Source of the DNA: a virus
Virus record (IMG/VR): IMGVR_UViG_3300025000_000148
Span: 1 to 50,309 of that record
Strand: one strand, 5' to 3'
Length of the DNA stretch: 50,309 nucleotides
Of the stretch, positions 22,867 to 30,005 are shown one piece after another. A program made the position numbers and the translations under genes. The notes under the pieces were generated by a model. It did no database searches, was not told the origin of the DNA, and was given only the letters and a program-made list of their open reading frames with translations. How positions within the stretch are numbered: the first letter of the stretch is position 1; each line of letters opens with the position of its first letter.

Positions 22867-24155
22867 GTCAGCGCGTCATAGATGATGTCGGTCATCACCA
22901 GATCGTGCTTCACCGTGGTGAGGAAGTCGGCGAACATGACGTATAGGTCATCGCCAGCGTCGAAGCTCTCAAGCGCGGAGAAGGCTACCTTTGCACCTGC
23001 CGTTGTGGCTATCTGTGAGCCGTTCTTCTTCACGACCCACCAGGCCAGCTCGTTAGTGTGGTCTATGTGAGTCTCCACGGTCAATACGTCGTTGTCCGAC
23101 AGCCCCGCGAACCGCTCGATAGACGTGCTCCAGCTTCCGCCCCCCGCTGAGTTCCAGAACTGCCGGGTGTGCGTGTTGTCCCAATGGGCGAGATACCATG
23201 TGTTCGCGTAGCTCGCGGCATTCGTGCCGTATGACCCGAAGTACATGACGGCGTAGGTCGCGGCACCTACCTCGGATATGGCGATGTCGGACTTGTTCAC
23301 AAGCCAGAAGCGGGCGGCGGTGTTGTCGTCCGCACCATGCAGGACGTTCGCCGTCACCTTACCGTCGATGTCCGTATTGACAGGGAGGACTCCCGCCACC
23401 AGTGAGGTGTATGTCGCGTTGGCGAGGGTGTTGATGTTGAGGGTGCCGCCTGATTCTGCGACGTAGGAGCCCTCGGTGCGCCATAGAGCCGCGTCGAGCG
23501 AGTTGTCGGCGAAGTCATCGGCCCAGCCGAGCGTTGTCTCAGTATCGGTGCCCGCAGTCCCGACTCCGCGCTCGTCATAGCCGCGAACCTCGAAGTCATA
23601 GGACGTGCCGACCGTGAGCCCCGTGACGACCTGCGCGGTGGACGATGATGTCTCGGCCCACTCGCTCCATGTCGAGCCAGCGGTGGTCTTGTAGCGGTAC
23701 TCGTGGCCGTCCGCGCCTGAGACTGCGGACCATGCGAGGGCTTCTTGCTGATAGCCCGCGGTGGCTGCGAGGTCAGTGACGGCAGCTACACGGGAACCGG
23801 CTGCAAATGTCTCGGCCCCTACCGAGAGATCGTAGAAGTCAGGAGCAGGCGAGCCGTCGCGCTTGAGCCACATGGCCTGATTGCCGCCCGTGGCAGCGGT
23901 CGCTCCCGTGGTGGGTGCGCTCTCATACATGCCATCAACCGTGAAGCACGCGAGCAGCCCCGCCGGGACGGATGGGGACAGCGTAGAGCCCGAGTCCTCC
24001 TGCGGGTCTTCGAGCGTGGTGTCGTCGATGACGCGAAAACACACCTGGATTGGCGTGTCGTCGTCAGGCAGCGGAATCGGGTACTCAGCATCCACGAGAG
24101 CCCCGTCGCGCAGCCCGACCGTGGCGTCTATGAAGATTCCAACGATCGAAGCCAT
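22863..24155 (-). CDS. FN3 and lectin-like (concanavalin-fold) surface protein
   Basis: 430 residues after AGGGAG. Residues 1-118 are beta-rich. Residues about 120-208 form a fibronectin type III domain (GYQQEALAWSAVSGADGHEYRYKT ... VTGLTVGTSYDFEVRGYDERG). Residues 210-430 begin WADDFADNSLDAALWRTEG and have the strands of a concanavalin-like jelly roll (GTLNINTL, TARFWLV-like core). This domain order suits a carbohydrate-binding fibre. It lies directly upstream of the SGNH hydrolase and overlaps it by four bases, so the two may form one device. Confidence 0.7.
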   Translation of the reverse strand: MASIVGIFIDATVGLRDGALVDAEYPIPLPDDDTPIQVCFRVIDDTTLEDPQEDSGSTLSPSVPAGLLACFTVDGMYESAPTTGATAATGGNQAMWLKRDGSPAPDFYDLSVGAETFAAGSRVAAVTDLAATAGYQQEALAWSAVSGADGHEYRYKTTAGSTWSEWAETSSSTAQVVTGLTVGTSYDFEVRGYDERGVGTAGTDTETTLGWADDFADNSLDAALWRTEGSYVAESGGTLNINTLANATYTSLVAGVLPVNTDIDGKVTANVLHGADDNTAARFWLVNKSDIAISEVGAATYAVMYFGSYGTNAASYANTWYLAHWDNTHTRQFWNSAGGGSWSTSIERFAGLSDNDVLTVETHIDHTNELAWWVVKKNGSQIATTAGAKVAFSALESFDAGDDLYVMFADFLTTVKHDLVMTDIIYDALT

Positions 24156-24165
24156 GTCAGACTCC

Positions 24166-24573
24166 CTAGACGGGTACGACGGTGCCGCTCACGCGGATGA
24201 CTGCGGTGGTGTCGGTGGCAGGTGCCTCGGCGGGACCAGCTTTGCGGCGTACCCAGAACCCGACGCCGGTCGTGTCGTCCACCGTTTCGGCGGACACGAG
24301 GTCGTCGCCATACGCTTCCGGTGTGGCAGCGGGTTCGGTGGTGTCGCCGGTAGTGAAGGCGGCGAGTTGGAATAGACCCGAGGAATCGTCGCCGGTCGCA
24401 TCGACCGCGCTCACGGTCACGTTGCCGCTGGATTCGAGCCCGGCGTCGGTGAGCACCTTGCCATACTGCCAGCCCGAGACTTCCTCGGTGTCGCGGTTCA
24501 GCGTGCCGAAGTCGAACGGGTTGGCCCCGTCGCGCTCGACATCCGAGCCATCGTAGACGGTGAAGTACGCCAT
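24166..24573 (-). CDS. Hypothetical virion protein
   Basis: 135 residues, MAYFTVYDGSDVERDGANPFDFGTLNRDTEEVSGWQYGKVL..., acidic and beta-rich, no cysteine. It reads like a small decoration or neck protein. Its place between the SAP-like protein and the FN3/lectin protein suggests a capsid or fibre accessory. No family recognised. Confidence 0.55.
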   Translation of the reverse strand: MAYFTVYDGSDVERDGANPFDFGTLNRDTEEVSGWQYGKVLTDAGLESSGNVTVSAVDATGDDSSGLFQLAAFTTGDTTEPAATPEAYGDDLVSAETVDDTTGVGFWVRRKAGPAEAPATDTTAVIRVSGTVVPV

Positions 24574-24586
24574 GTCGCACGCCTCT

Positions 24587-24658
24587 CTAGTCGCTGCTCA
24601 CGCCGTTATCCCGCATCATCCGAGCCAGGAGCGGGATGATGTCTGACTCGATAGCCAC
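24587..24658 (-). CDS. Possible 23-residue peptide
   Basis: A GTG directly after the stop of the previous gene opens (M)AIESDIIPLLARMMRDNGVSSD. The ribosome site is poor (AAGGCG). The helix is amphipathic. It may be a real coupled micro-protein or chance reading in an 85-base gap. Confidence 0.25.
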   Translation of the reverse strand: MAIESDIIPLLARMMRDNGVSSD

Positions 24659-25369
24659 TTACGCCTTCTTGAGCTTCGCGATGATCTCGTCACGCTTGCG
24701 CAGGTTGCCGAGCGAGACCTCGTTGTTCTTGGCCCACTCGCGCATCTCGGCCACGGTCATGGCGTCGAAGTCCGGGGCGGTGGGCTCGCTGTCGGGCGTG
24801 TCGCCTTCCCAGGGCTCGTGACCCTCGGCTGTGACCCACAGCCCGTTCGTCTCGTCGTAGACGATCGCGGTGCCGTCTACCTCTGCGGTCGCTCCGTACT
24901 GGGGTTCGCAGGTCCGCTTGAGGTTGTCGAGCGCTTCCTTGGCCGGGCAGCCCTCGGCGTGGGTGATGCCGGAGGCGTATCCGCCGTTGTCCTCGTGCTG
25001 CCACTCGGCACCGCACTCCGAGCACGGAGGGAACACGGCTGGCTCGAGCTTCTCGACCGGCTCGACGAGCTTGACCTCGCCGGTCTCGAGGTCGGTCTCG
25101 TAGGTCTTGCCGTCGGCCGGGACAGCGATGCCTTCGCCCACGACCCCGGTACCGGGGTGCTCGCGCTCCGTCGCGTCTTCGGTGACTTCGGGCAGCGGGT
25201 CGTACGGAGACTCCAGGACCTCGACGCGAAGTCCGACGCGCGCACGGATCTCGGCGAGCTGCGCATCCGAGACCACGATCGGGTCGGATACGGCGTTCGC
25301 GCGGAACAACCGCGAGCCGCGGCTTATCGGATGGGGATTGCTGTTCGTGACGACTATCTGGTGGAGCAT
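24659..25369 (-). CDS. Probable virion protein with zinc knuckle and SAP/HeH-like C-terminus
   Basis: 236 residues after GAGGAGGGAG. Residues 1-53 (HQIVVTNSNPHPISRG... to VGLRVEVLE) form a small domain that also ends the neighbouring glycerophosphotransferase-like protein. Residues 110-145 contain CSECGAEWQH and a later H...GC, a zinc knuckle. The last 35 residues (DAMTVAEMREWAKNNEVSL...KRDEIIAKLKKA) match the short helix-extended-helix/SAP type often seen at the C-termini of phage head accessory proteins. It follows the capsid region in the late operon and is probably attached to the head. Confidence 0.6.
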   Translation of the reverse strand: MLHQIVVTNSNPHPISRGSRLFRANAVSDPIVVSDAQLAEIRARVGLRVEVLESPYDPLPEVTEDATEREHPGTGVVGEGIAVPADGKTYETDLETGEVKLVEPVEKLEPAVFPPCSECGAEWQHEDNGGYASGITHAEGCPAKEALDNLKRTCEPQYGATAEVDGTAIVYDETNGLWVTAEGHEPWEGDTPDSEPTAPDFDAMTVAEMREWAKNNEVSLGNLRKRDEIIAKLKKA

Positions 25370-25469
25370 GGTCGTACTCCCTCCTCGTGGGGAAACCCTC
25401 TCACGATGGTATCACGACGCGATTGTTCGCCCGGTCTTTGCACACCTTCCACAGGGGGGTGTGGACAAG
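25370..25469 (-). promoter_or_regulatory. Intergenic spacer with weak hairpin and possible -10
   Basis: One of the longer gaps in the late region. After the transferase stop, CCACA-CCCCCC-TGTGG forms a 5-bp hairpin without a U-tract. Further on, TGATACCAT could serve as an extended -10 before the next gene. Both signals are weak. They may adjust expression of the surface-protein genes relative to the enzymes upstream. Confidence 0.25.
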
Positions 25470-26654
25470 CTATCCCAGGACCTCGACACGAAGGCCCGAT
25501 CGCGCTTCGACCTCCCGGAGCCCGGTCTTGGACAGCGAGCACACGACAGGGGTTCCGGGGGTGAAGATGCGGCCTGCTCTCGGGATCACCGACCCGGTGG
25601 TGTTGGTGACGCGCACCCGCACGACCCTCGACGCGGACTCAGCATCCGGCCACGCCCCGATCGCAGGCATCGGAGGGTACTCATGCGCGGGATTGTCCGC
25701 AGCCTCCACGATCGCGCGTGCGGCCCTTTGCGCCGCCTGCCCGTCGAGTCGCCCGTAACAGGCCTCCACGGCCTCTCTGCGCAGAGTCGCGCGGGCATCC
25801 GAGTCCGCCCACGCCTCCTCGAGCACTGCTGGCAGGTCTTCGGGGCGGCTCACCTGGGCCCCGGGCACATGGGACCAGAAGCGCAGCCCGTGGTCCACGT
25901 CCCTGCGGTAGTAGGGCGGGGAGAGCACGACCACGGGACGGTCGAGGGCGGCGAACTCGTAGAGGGTCGAGGAATTGTCGCACGCGAACATGTCGGCGCG
26001 CTCTATGACTTGCGCGAAGTCCTCCACCACCTCCACCCCCAAAGATGCCCACCAGCGCGCCATGTCGCGCCCGTCTGCCGGATGTGCGTGCCCGATGATG
26101 TGCCAGCGCCCCGAGGCCACCACAGCCTCCCACGCGGCCTTGTCCCACGGCCAGGCGCTACGGGTCTCCGGGTAGTTCAGCTGATCCCAGTGGTGCGAGA
26201 CCGCGACGCACGGCGGGTCGCTTGGTGTCTTGCGCGGAAGGCCAAGCAAGCTATCGAGCTTGACCGGGCCGGTGGCGACCACTCTCGCGTGCGGGTGGTC
26301 CGCCTTCATCACCGCGCCAGCGCTCGGGTTCGTGACCACCAGCACGATATCGGGCATCGGCGGGAGGTGCCCGTGGCCCTCGTAGGTCTGCCCGCAGCCG
26401 TGTTCGGCGAAGATCATCGGACGCAGCCTGCCGGGGATCCTTCGCAGCTCTGAGCGTGAGCAGAACACGATCGGCCCGAAGGGGGGGTTACGGGTCTGCA
26501 GCTCTGCTTTGATGCCGAGGGATGCGGCGTGCCTCACCAGCCCGGTATCAGCGACCTGGAAGCGCCCGCGGTAGCCTTGCGGAAGCGCGTGCCAGATCGG
26601 AGCGGTGTGGTCGACGTAGTGGCTCCTCGAGCACCAGAAGTCTACGGGTTGCAC
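25470..26654 (-). CDS. CDP-glycerol glycerophosphotransferase-like enzyme with C-terminal virion-type domain
   Basis: 394 residues from a GTG within the end of the acyltransferase gene. Residues about 75-320 follow the TagB/TagF C-terminal fold: PMIFAEHGCGQTY, VVATGPVKLDSLL, VAVSHHWDQ, HIIGHAHP, then ERADMFACDNSSTLYEFAAL and DRPVVVLSPPYY. The CDNSS-YEFA block is the nucleotide-diphosphate-binding signature of this family, which adds glycerol- or ribitol-phosphate (or a sugar) to a polymer. Residues about 345-394 repeat the N-terminal domain of the next gene's product. That suggests docking to the virion or to the same partner. No membrane segment seen. Exact donor and acceptor are unknown. 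Confidence 0.75.
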   Translation of the reverse strand: MQPVDFWCSRSHYVDHTAPIWHALPQGYRGRFQVADTGLVRHAASLGIKAELQTRNPPFGPIVFCSRSELRRIPGRLRPMIFAEHGCGQTYEGHGHLPPMPDIVLVVTNPSAGAVMKADHPHARVVATGPVKLDSLLGLPRKTPSDPPCVAVSHHWDQLNYPETRSAWPWDKAAWEAVVASGRWHIIGHAHPADGRDMARWWASLGVEVVEDFAQVIERADMFACDNSSTLYEFAALDRPVVVLSPPYYRRDVDHGLRFWSHVPGAQVSRPEDLPAVLEEAWADSDARATLRREAVEACYGRLDGQAAQRAARAIVEAADNPAHEYPPMPAIGAWPDAESASRVVRVRVTNTTGSVIPRAGRIFTPGTPVVCSLSKTGLREVEARSGLRVEVLG

Positions 26655-27019
26655 ATGCCCACCTTCTTCGCGGGGCTACCGGCCCACACCTCGCGTGAGG
26701 GCACGTCATGGGTCACGACCGCACACGCACCTATCACGGCTCCCTCGCCGATCGATGAGCATGACTCGAGGATGGTCGCGCGTGTGCCGATGAACGCGTC
26801 TCTGCCGATGACGAGCGGCGAGTAGACCATCTTGCGCTCACCCGCTTCGAAGTGATCGTGGGTCAGTATGCGCACGTCTTCGGAGATGATGACACCCGCG
26901 CCGATCGTCACGTCATCGGAGATGTCGATGTCGACCCTCGCGGCGAAGATGACAGACGGGTGTGCATGCAGGTGCCCTTTGAACTTGCGCAGGTGGCGAC
27001 GCACTACCCTGGGCTCCAT
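26642..27019 (-). CDS. Hexapeptide-repeat O-acyltransferase
   Basis: 125 residues; ATG overlaps the methyltransferase stop (TGATG). It shows left-handed beta-helix repeats (DDVTIGAGVIISEDVRI, VIGRDAFIGTRATIL, SIGEGAVIGACAVVT), the catalytic His in LTHDHF and the family end GSPAKKVG. It would transfer an acetyl (or similar) group from acyl-CoA to a sugar hydroxyl. It is short for the family but complete in its core, and is co-translated with the other cassette enzymes. Confidence 0.85.
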   Translation of the reverse strand: MEPRVVRRHLRKFKGHLHAHPSVIFAARVDIDISDDVTIGAGVIISEDVRILTHDHFEAGERKMVYSPLVIGRDAFIGTRATILESCSSIGEGAVIGACAVVTHDVPSREVWAGSPAKKVGMCNP

Positions 27020-27615
27020 CACGCCCTCACCACGAACCCGGCGAGCTGGCCGCCGGTCTCCACCGTCTCGTACGGGTAGATGCGCTCTCCAAACGTCCAC
27101 AGCTCGCCTGTGAAGACCCGCCAGTGCCGCTCTTCGACGATCGTTCCCCACGCCTCCACATCGGCGCGGTTGAACACCTGGCACACGTAGGGCGCGTTTT
27201 GCCCGTATCCCGCTTCCGGGAGCGCGTAGACGTTCTCTACGTGGCGGGTCTCGTGAAACGGCACGGTGATGATGAGGATGCCATCTGGCGCGAGCAGCCC
27301 CATCATCGCCTTGACTGCCGCCTGATGGTCCGGGATGTGCTCGAGTGTCGAGATGCACGTGATGGCGTCGTAGGGTCCGGTCAGATGCGTGTGGCAGATA
27401 TCGTCGTCGACCACATCGCAGTGGCGGTTCGCGAACGGCTTGCCGCCGTAGTAGGCGCGCTTCTCATCCGACGCAGTGACTTTCAGTCCGCTGCCCGCCA
27501 GCAGCGCCGGCCACGCGGTGCGTCCTGTGCCGACATCCAGCACGGTCCTTGGCCCCGCCTGTGCGATCGCTTCGAGGGCGAACGCCCACTCGAGCATGCG
27601 TTCGTTCAGCCGCAT
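27019..27615 (-). CDS. Class I SAM-dependent methyltransferase
   Basis: 198 residues. The SAM site is RTVLDVGTGRTAWPALL with the acidic residue after strand 2 (KVTASDEKR). Motif IV-like YDAITCISTLEHIPDH and LLAPDGILIITVPFHE complete the methyltransferase-11 pattern. The C-terminal part (VCQVFNRADVEAW, RHWRVFTGELW) resembles enzymes that act on sugars or surface polymers more than DNA methylases. The start overlaps the stop of the glycosyltransferase by ten bases. Confidence 0.85.
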   Translation of the reverse strand: MRLNERMLEWAFALEAIAQAGPRTVLDVGTGRTAWPALLAGSGLKVTASDEKRAYYGGKPFANRHCDVVDDDICHTHLTGPYDAITCISTLEHIPDHQAAVKAMMGLLAPDGILIITVPFHETRHVENVYALPEAGYGQNAPYVCQVFNRADVEAWGTIVEERHWRVFTGELWTFGERIYPYETVETGGQLAGFVVRA

Positions 27616-28535
27616 GCCGCCACCAGCCTCTCGAATGCCGGCAGGTCCTGGTCCATAACTTCGCTCCTGCGCAGTTCCTCGGTGATCTCCCATCCCTTGA
27701 GCTTGTCCAGCGTCTCGCCGAACGCCTCGAGCGACGGCGCCACAAGCCCCCATCGCCCGTCGTAGTAGGCTCCCGAGCGTCCTGTGTTGAACCCGAGCGT
27801 CGGAATGCCCGCCCCGATACCGTACTCCCACGTCTTGTTCGGCATGCACTGGCTCACGTAGCTCTGTGGCCCCCGGACGGAGTACCCCTGGAAGCCCACA
27901 GCGTACTGACTCAGCTCGCGGTAGAGCGCGGCCTGGGGCACGTGGTCGTGGATGATGCACCCGATGTCCTCGTACGCCCGGATCCTGGCGGGGTCGCGCC
28001 ACGACGGATAGACGTGGATCTCCCACCCGGCCCGCGCGATCGCGGGGAAGAGGTCGACGTTGTAGGTACGGTAGCCGATCCTGCTCGAGACGCGATGCAC
28101 GATCCCCCCGGCATAGACCACCGTGCGCGGGCGCTTCGGCAGCGGGTCGAAGCACAGGTCTTTGAGCAGCGGTCGCAGATGCACGATCTCGGTGACGTCC
28201 GGCAGCCGGTAGTGGCGCGCGAGGTACTCGTGGTGCCCCTCGGATGTGAGCAGGAGGGCGGCGGCGTTCTCGACCATCTCGCGCTCGGCATCATCCGGGC
28301 CTCCGCCGCGGCGCAACGATGCGACGTCGTTCTCGATCAGGATGTAGGGGATGCCCGCGGCCATGGCGATGCGGTGATGGGTGTGCTTGTCGCCGGTGAC
28401 TAGGATCGCGTCGTAGTCTCCTGGGTGGTTCTTCGTCTCGATCGACGTGTCCACGTCCGCGACCCGCGAGAACATCTCGACGTACTTGTAGCGCGACCCG
28501 ACCCTGCGATTCGACGTGATGTAGCCGATTCTCAC
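27606..28535 (-). CDS. GT-B-fold glycosyltransferase
   Basis: 309 residues from a GTG behind AAGGAG. The N-terminal half has RIGYITSNRR and AAALLLTSEGHHEYLARHY. The C-terminal half has RTVVYAGGIVHRVSS, WEIHVYPSWRDPARI, and CMPNKTWEYGIGAGIPTLGF, the family 4-like donor-binding region. It would transfer a nucleotide-activated sugar to a protein or polymer. It is the first gene after the capsid terminator and starts the four-gene modification cassette. Confidence 0.85.
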   Translation of the reverse strand: MRIGYITSNRRVGSRYKYVEMFSRVADVDTSIETKNHPGDYDAILVTGDKHTHHRIAMAAGIPYILIENDVASLRRGGGPDDAEREMVENAAALLLTSEGHHEYLARHYRLPDVTEIVHLRPLLKDLCFDPLPKRPRTVVYAGGIVHRVSSRIGYRTYNVDLFPAIARAGWEIHVYPSWRDPARIRAYEDIGCIIHDHVPQAALYRELSQYAVGFQGYSVRGPQSYVSQCMPNKTWEYGIGAGIPTLGFNTGRSGAYYDGRWGLVAPSLEAFGETLDKLKGWEITEELRRSEVMDQDLPAFERLVAACG

Positions 28536-28562
28536 GTGGGGACTCCTTATCGGGTAAGGCAA

Positions 28563-28593
28563 AGGCGGCACCCGGGGTATCCGAGTGCCGCCT
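28563..28593 (-). terminator. Hairpin between major capsid and glycosyltransferase genes
   Basis: AGGCGGCAC and GTGCCGCCT form a perfect 9-bp stem, with inner CGG/CCG pairing possible. On the coding strand it is followed by TTTGCC. It lies 22 bases after the capsid stop. With only a short U-tract it may end just part of the transcripts, giving much capsid mRNA and less of the downstream cassette. Confidence 0.7.
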
Positions 28594-28614
28594 CTACGTG
28601 ACTAGCGAGTTGAT

Positions 28615-29613
28615 CTAGCTGGCGGCCGGATCCTCGAGGTCGAGGTACGCCACCGCGGCGCCGTTCTCATCCTCGTAGTCCGCGTCGCACTCGACGGTGA
28701 GCACCTGGTAGGTGATGCCGCCCAGAGCGTCACGCTGCGACTCGACACCGACCTCGTCGAAGACGCCCCAGACCATGTTGGTCGGGTACTGCAGCATCGC
28801 CACGCGGCCGACACCGCCGTCCGCAGCCGCCAGTGCCCGCTCGAACATCGGGACCACGACGACCGGAAAGCCCTTGTACGGGATCGGCTGGTTGCCGATC
28901 TGCGCCACGTCGCCCAGGCCGGTGTTGCGTGCCCGCAGTACATCGCGGTACGCGTTGCCGGTGGCCCAGTCGACGTAGATGCGCCACTCGGCCGGGTTGG
29001 TGAGGAACTCCTTGGGCACCGCGCCGATCAGCGCCTCGAAGACCGCCTCGGGGTCGTCGGGGTCGAAGCCCGCACCCGCACCGGTGCCGTAGACCTTGTT
29101 GGCGGCCTTGTTGAGCCAGCCATCGGTCAGGCACAGGGTATCGTCGGTCTCGACCGTGAAGAGCTCCGTGTCGGCGAACAGGCCGTACTCCTCGAAGTCG
29201 AGGCCGGCCGCGTTGCCCATCAGGTCCACGATGTGGGCCTGGAAGCCCCCGCGCTCGATGTTGCGCCGGAGCGCCTTGTCGCGCAGCGGGACGATCGCCT
29301 TGAGCTCGTTGGCGATCAGCTTGTTGGTGTTGGTCGCGGGCTTGGCGTACTCGGTCGTCGCCAGGTCACGATGAGCACCCGTGGCCGGGGTCTTCGTGCC
29401 ATGCACGATGCGGCCGGTGAAGCCCACGCGGTCGATGTTCTCCTGCTGGGAGCGCATCGGCATGTAGCGAGCCTCCTGCAGGATCGCAGTGCGGGCCTGC
29501 ATGGCCTCGACGAAGCGGTCGAGCTGGCCGGGGCTCAGGATCGACTCGCCGAGATCGTTGACCTCGATGATGCTCTTGAGCGCGGTCAGGATATCCTCGT
29601 TGCTGCGAGCCAT
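28615..29613 (-). CDS. Major capsid protein
   Basis: 332 residues after GGGAGGG. The N-terminus is helical (MARSNEDILTALKSIIEVNDLGESILSPGQLDRFVEAMQ). The main part has the alternating pattern of HK97-fold coat proteins, with VDLMGNAAGLDFEEYGLFADTELF, IGAVPKEFLTNPAEWRIYVDWATGNAYRDVLRAR and VGRVAMLQYPTNMVWGVFDEVGVESQRDAL. It directly follows the protease/scaffold gene, the standard order. It forms the icosahedral shell. Confidence 0.85.
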   Translation of the reverse strand: MARSNEDILTALKSIIEVNDLGESILSPGQLDRFVEAMQARTAILQEARYMPMRSQQENIDRVGFTGRIVHGTKTPATGAHRDLATTEYAKPATNTNKLIANELKAIVPLRDKALRRNIERGGFQAHIVDLMGNAAGLDFEEYGLFADTELFTVETDDTLCLTDGWLNKAANKVYGTGAGAGFDPDDPEAVFEALIGAVPKEFLTNPAEWRIYVDWATGNAYRDVLRARNTGLGDVAQIGNQPIPYKGFPVVVVPMFERALAAADGGVGRVAMLQYPTNMVWGVFDEVGVESQRDALGGITYQVLTVECDADYEDENGAAVAYLDLEDPAAS

Positions 29614-29615
29614 GT

Positions 29616-30005
29616 CTACCCCCTCCCCAGCGGGCGGCCGTAGCCGTCGCGGTTCTTCATGCCGGGCTCGTGCGCCGGCTGATCGTCCGAGCCATCTTCC
29701 TTGATGGCCTGGCTCGAACCCTTGGTCAGACGCTTGACCACGGACTCGATGCCTTCCTTGAGCTCGGTGATCTCAGACTTGAGACCGTCGATCTCGGTCT
29801 TGACGGCATCCGCGCCATCATCATCGTCGCCGTCGTCGCCCTCGGAACCCTTCGCGGCGTCCTCGAGCGCGCCCATGCGATCGGTGAGGGGCGTGACCGC
29901 CTCCTTGACGGCCTCGGCGATCGTCTCGCCCAGACCCGTCTGGATCTCGTCGACTGCCGTCTTGACGCTCGCAGTGACCAGCTCCTGGACCTTGTCCTCG
30001 TCCAT
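29616..30005 (-). CDS. Scaffold protein from an internal start
   Basis: 129 residues, MDEDKVQELVTASVKTAVDE..., coiled coil with an Asp-rich middle (GDDGDDDDGAD) and a charged tail that ends GYGRPLGRG. The start follows GAGGAGGGAACG, nearly the same bases as before the full-length gene. This is the arrangement of lambda C/Nu3: a large amount of free scaffold nested in the protease frame. Confidence 0.8.
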   Translation of the reverse strand: MDEDKVQELVTASVKTAVDEIQTGLGETIAEAVKEAVTPLTDRMGALEDAAKGSEGDDGDDDDGADAVKTEIDGLKSEITELKEGIESVVKRLTKGSSQAIKEDGSDDQPAHEPGMKNRDGYGRPLGRG

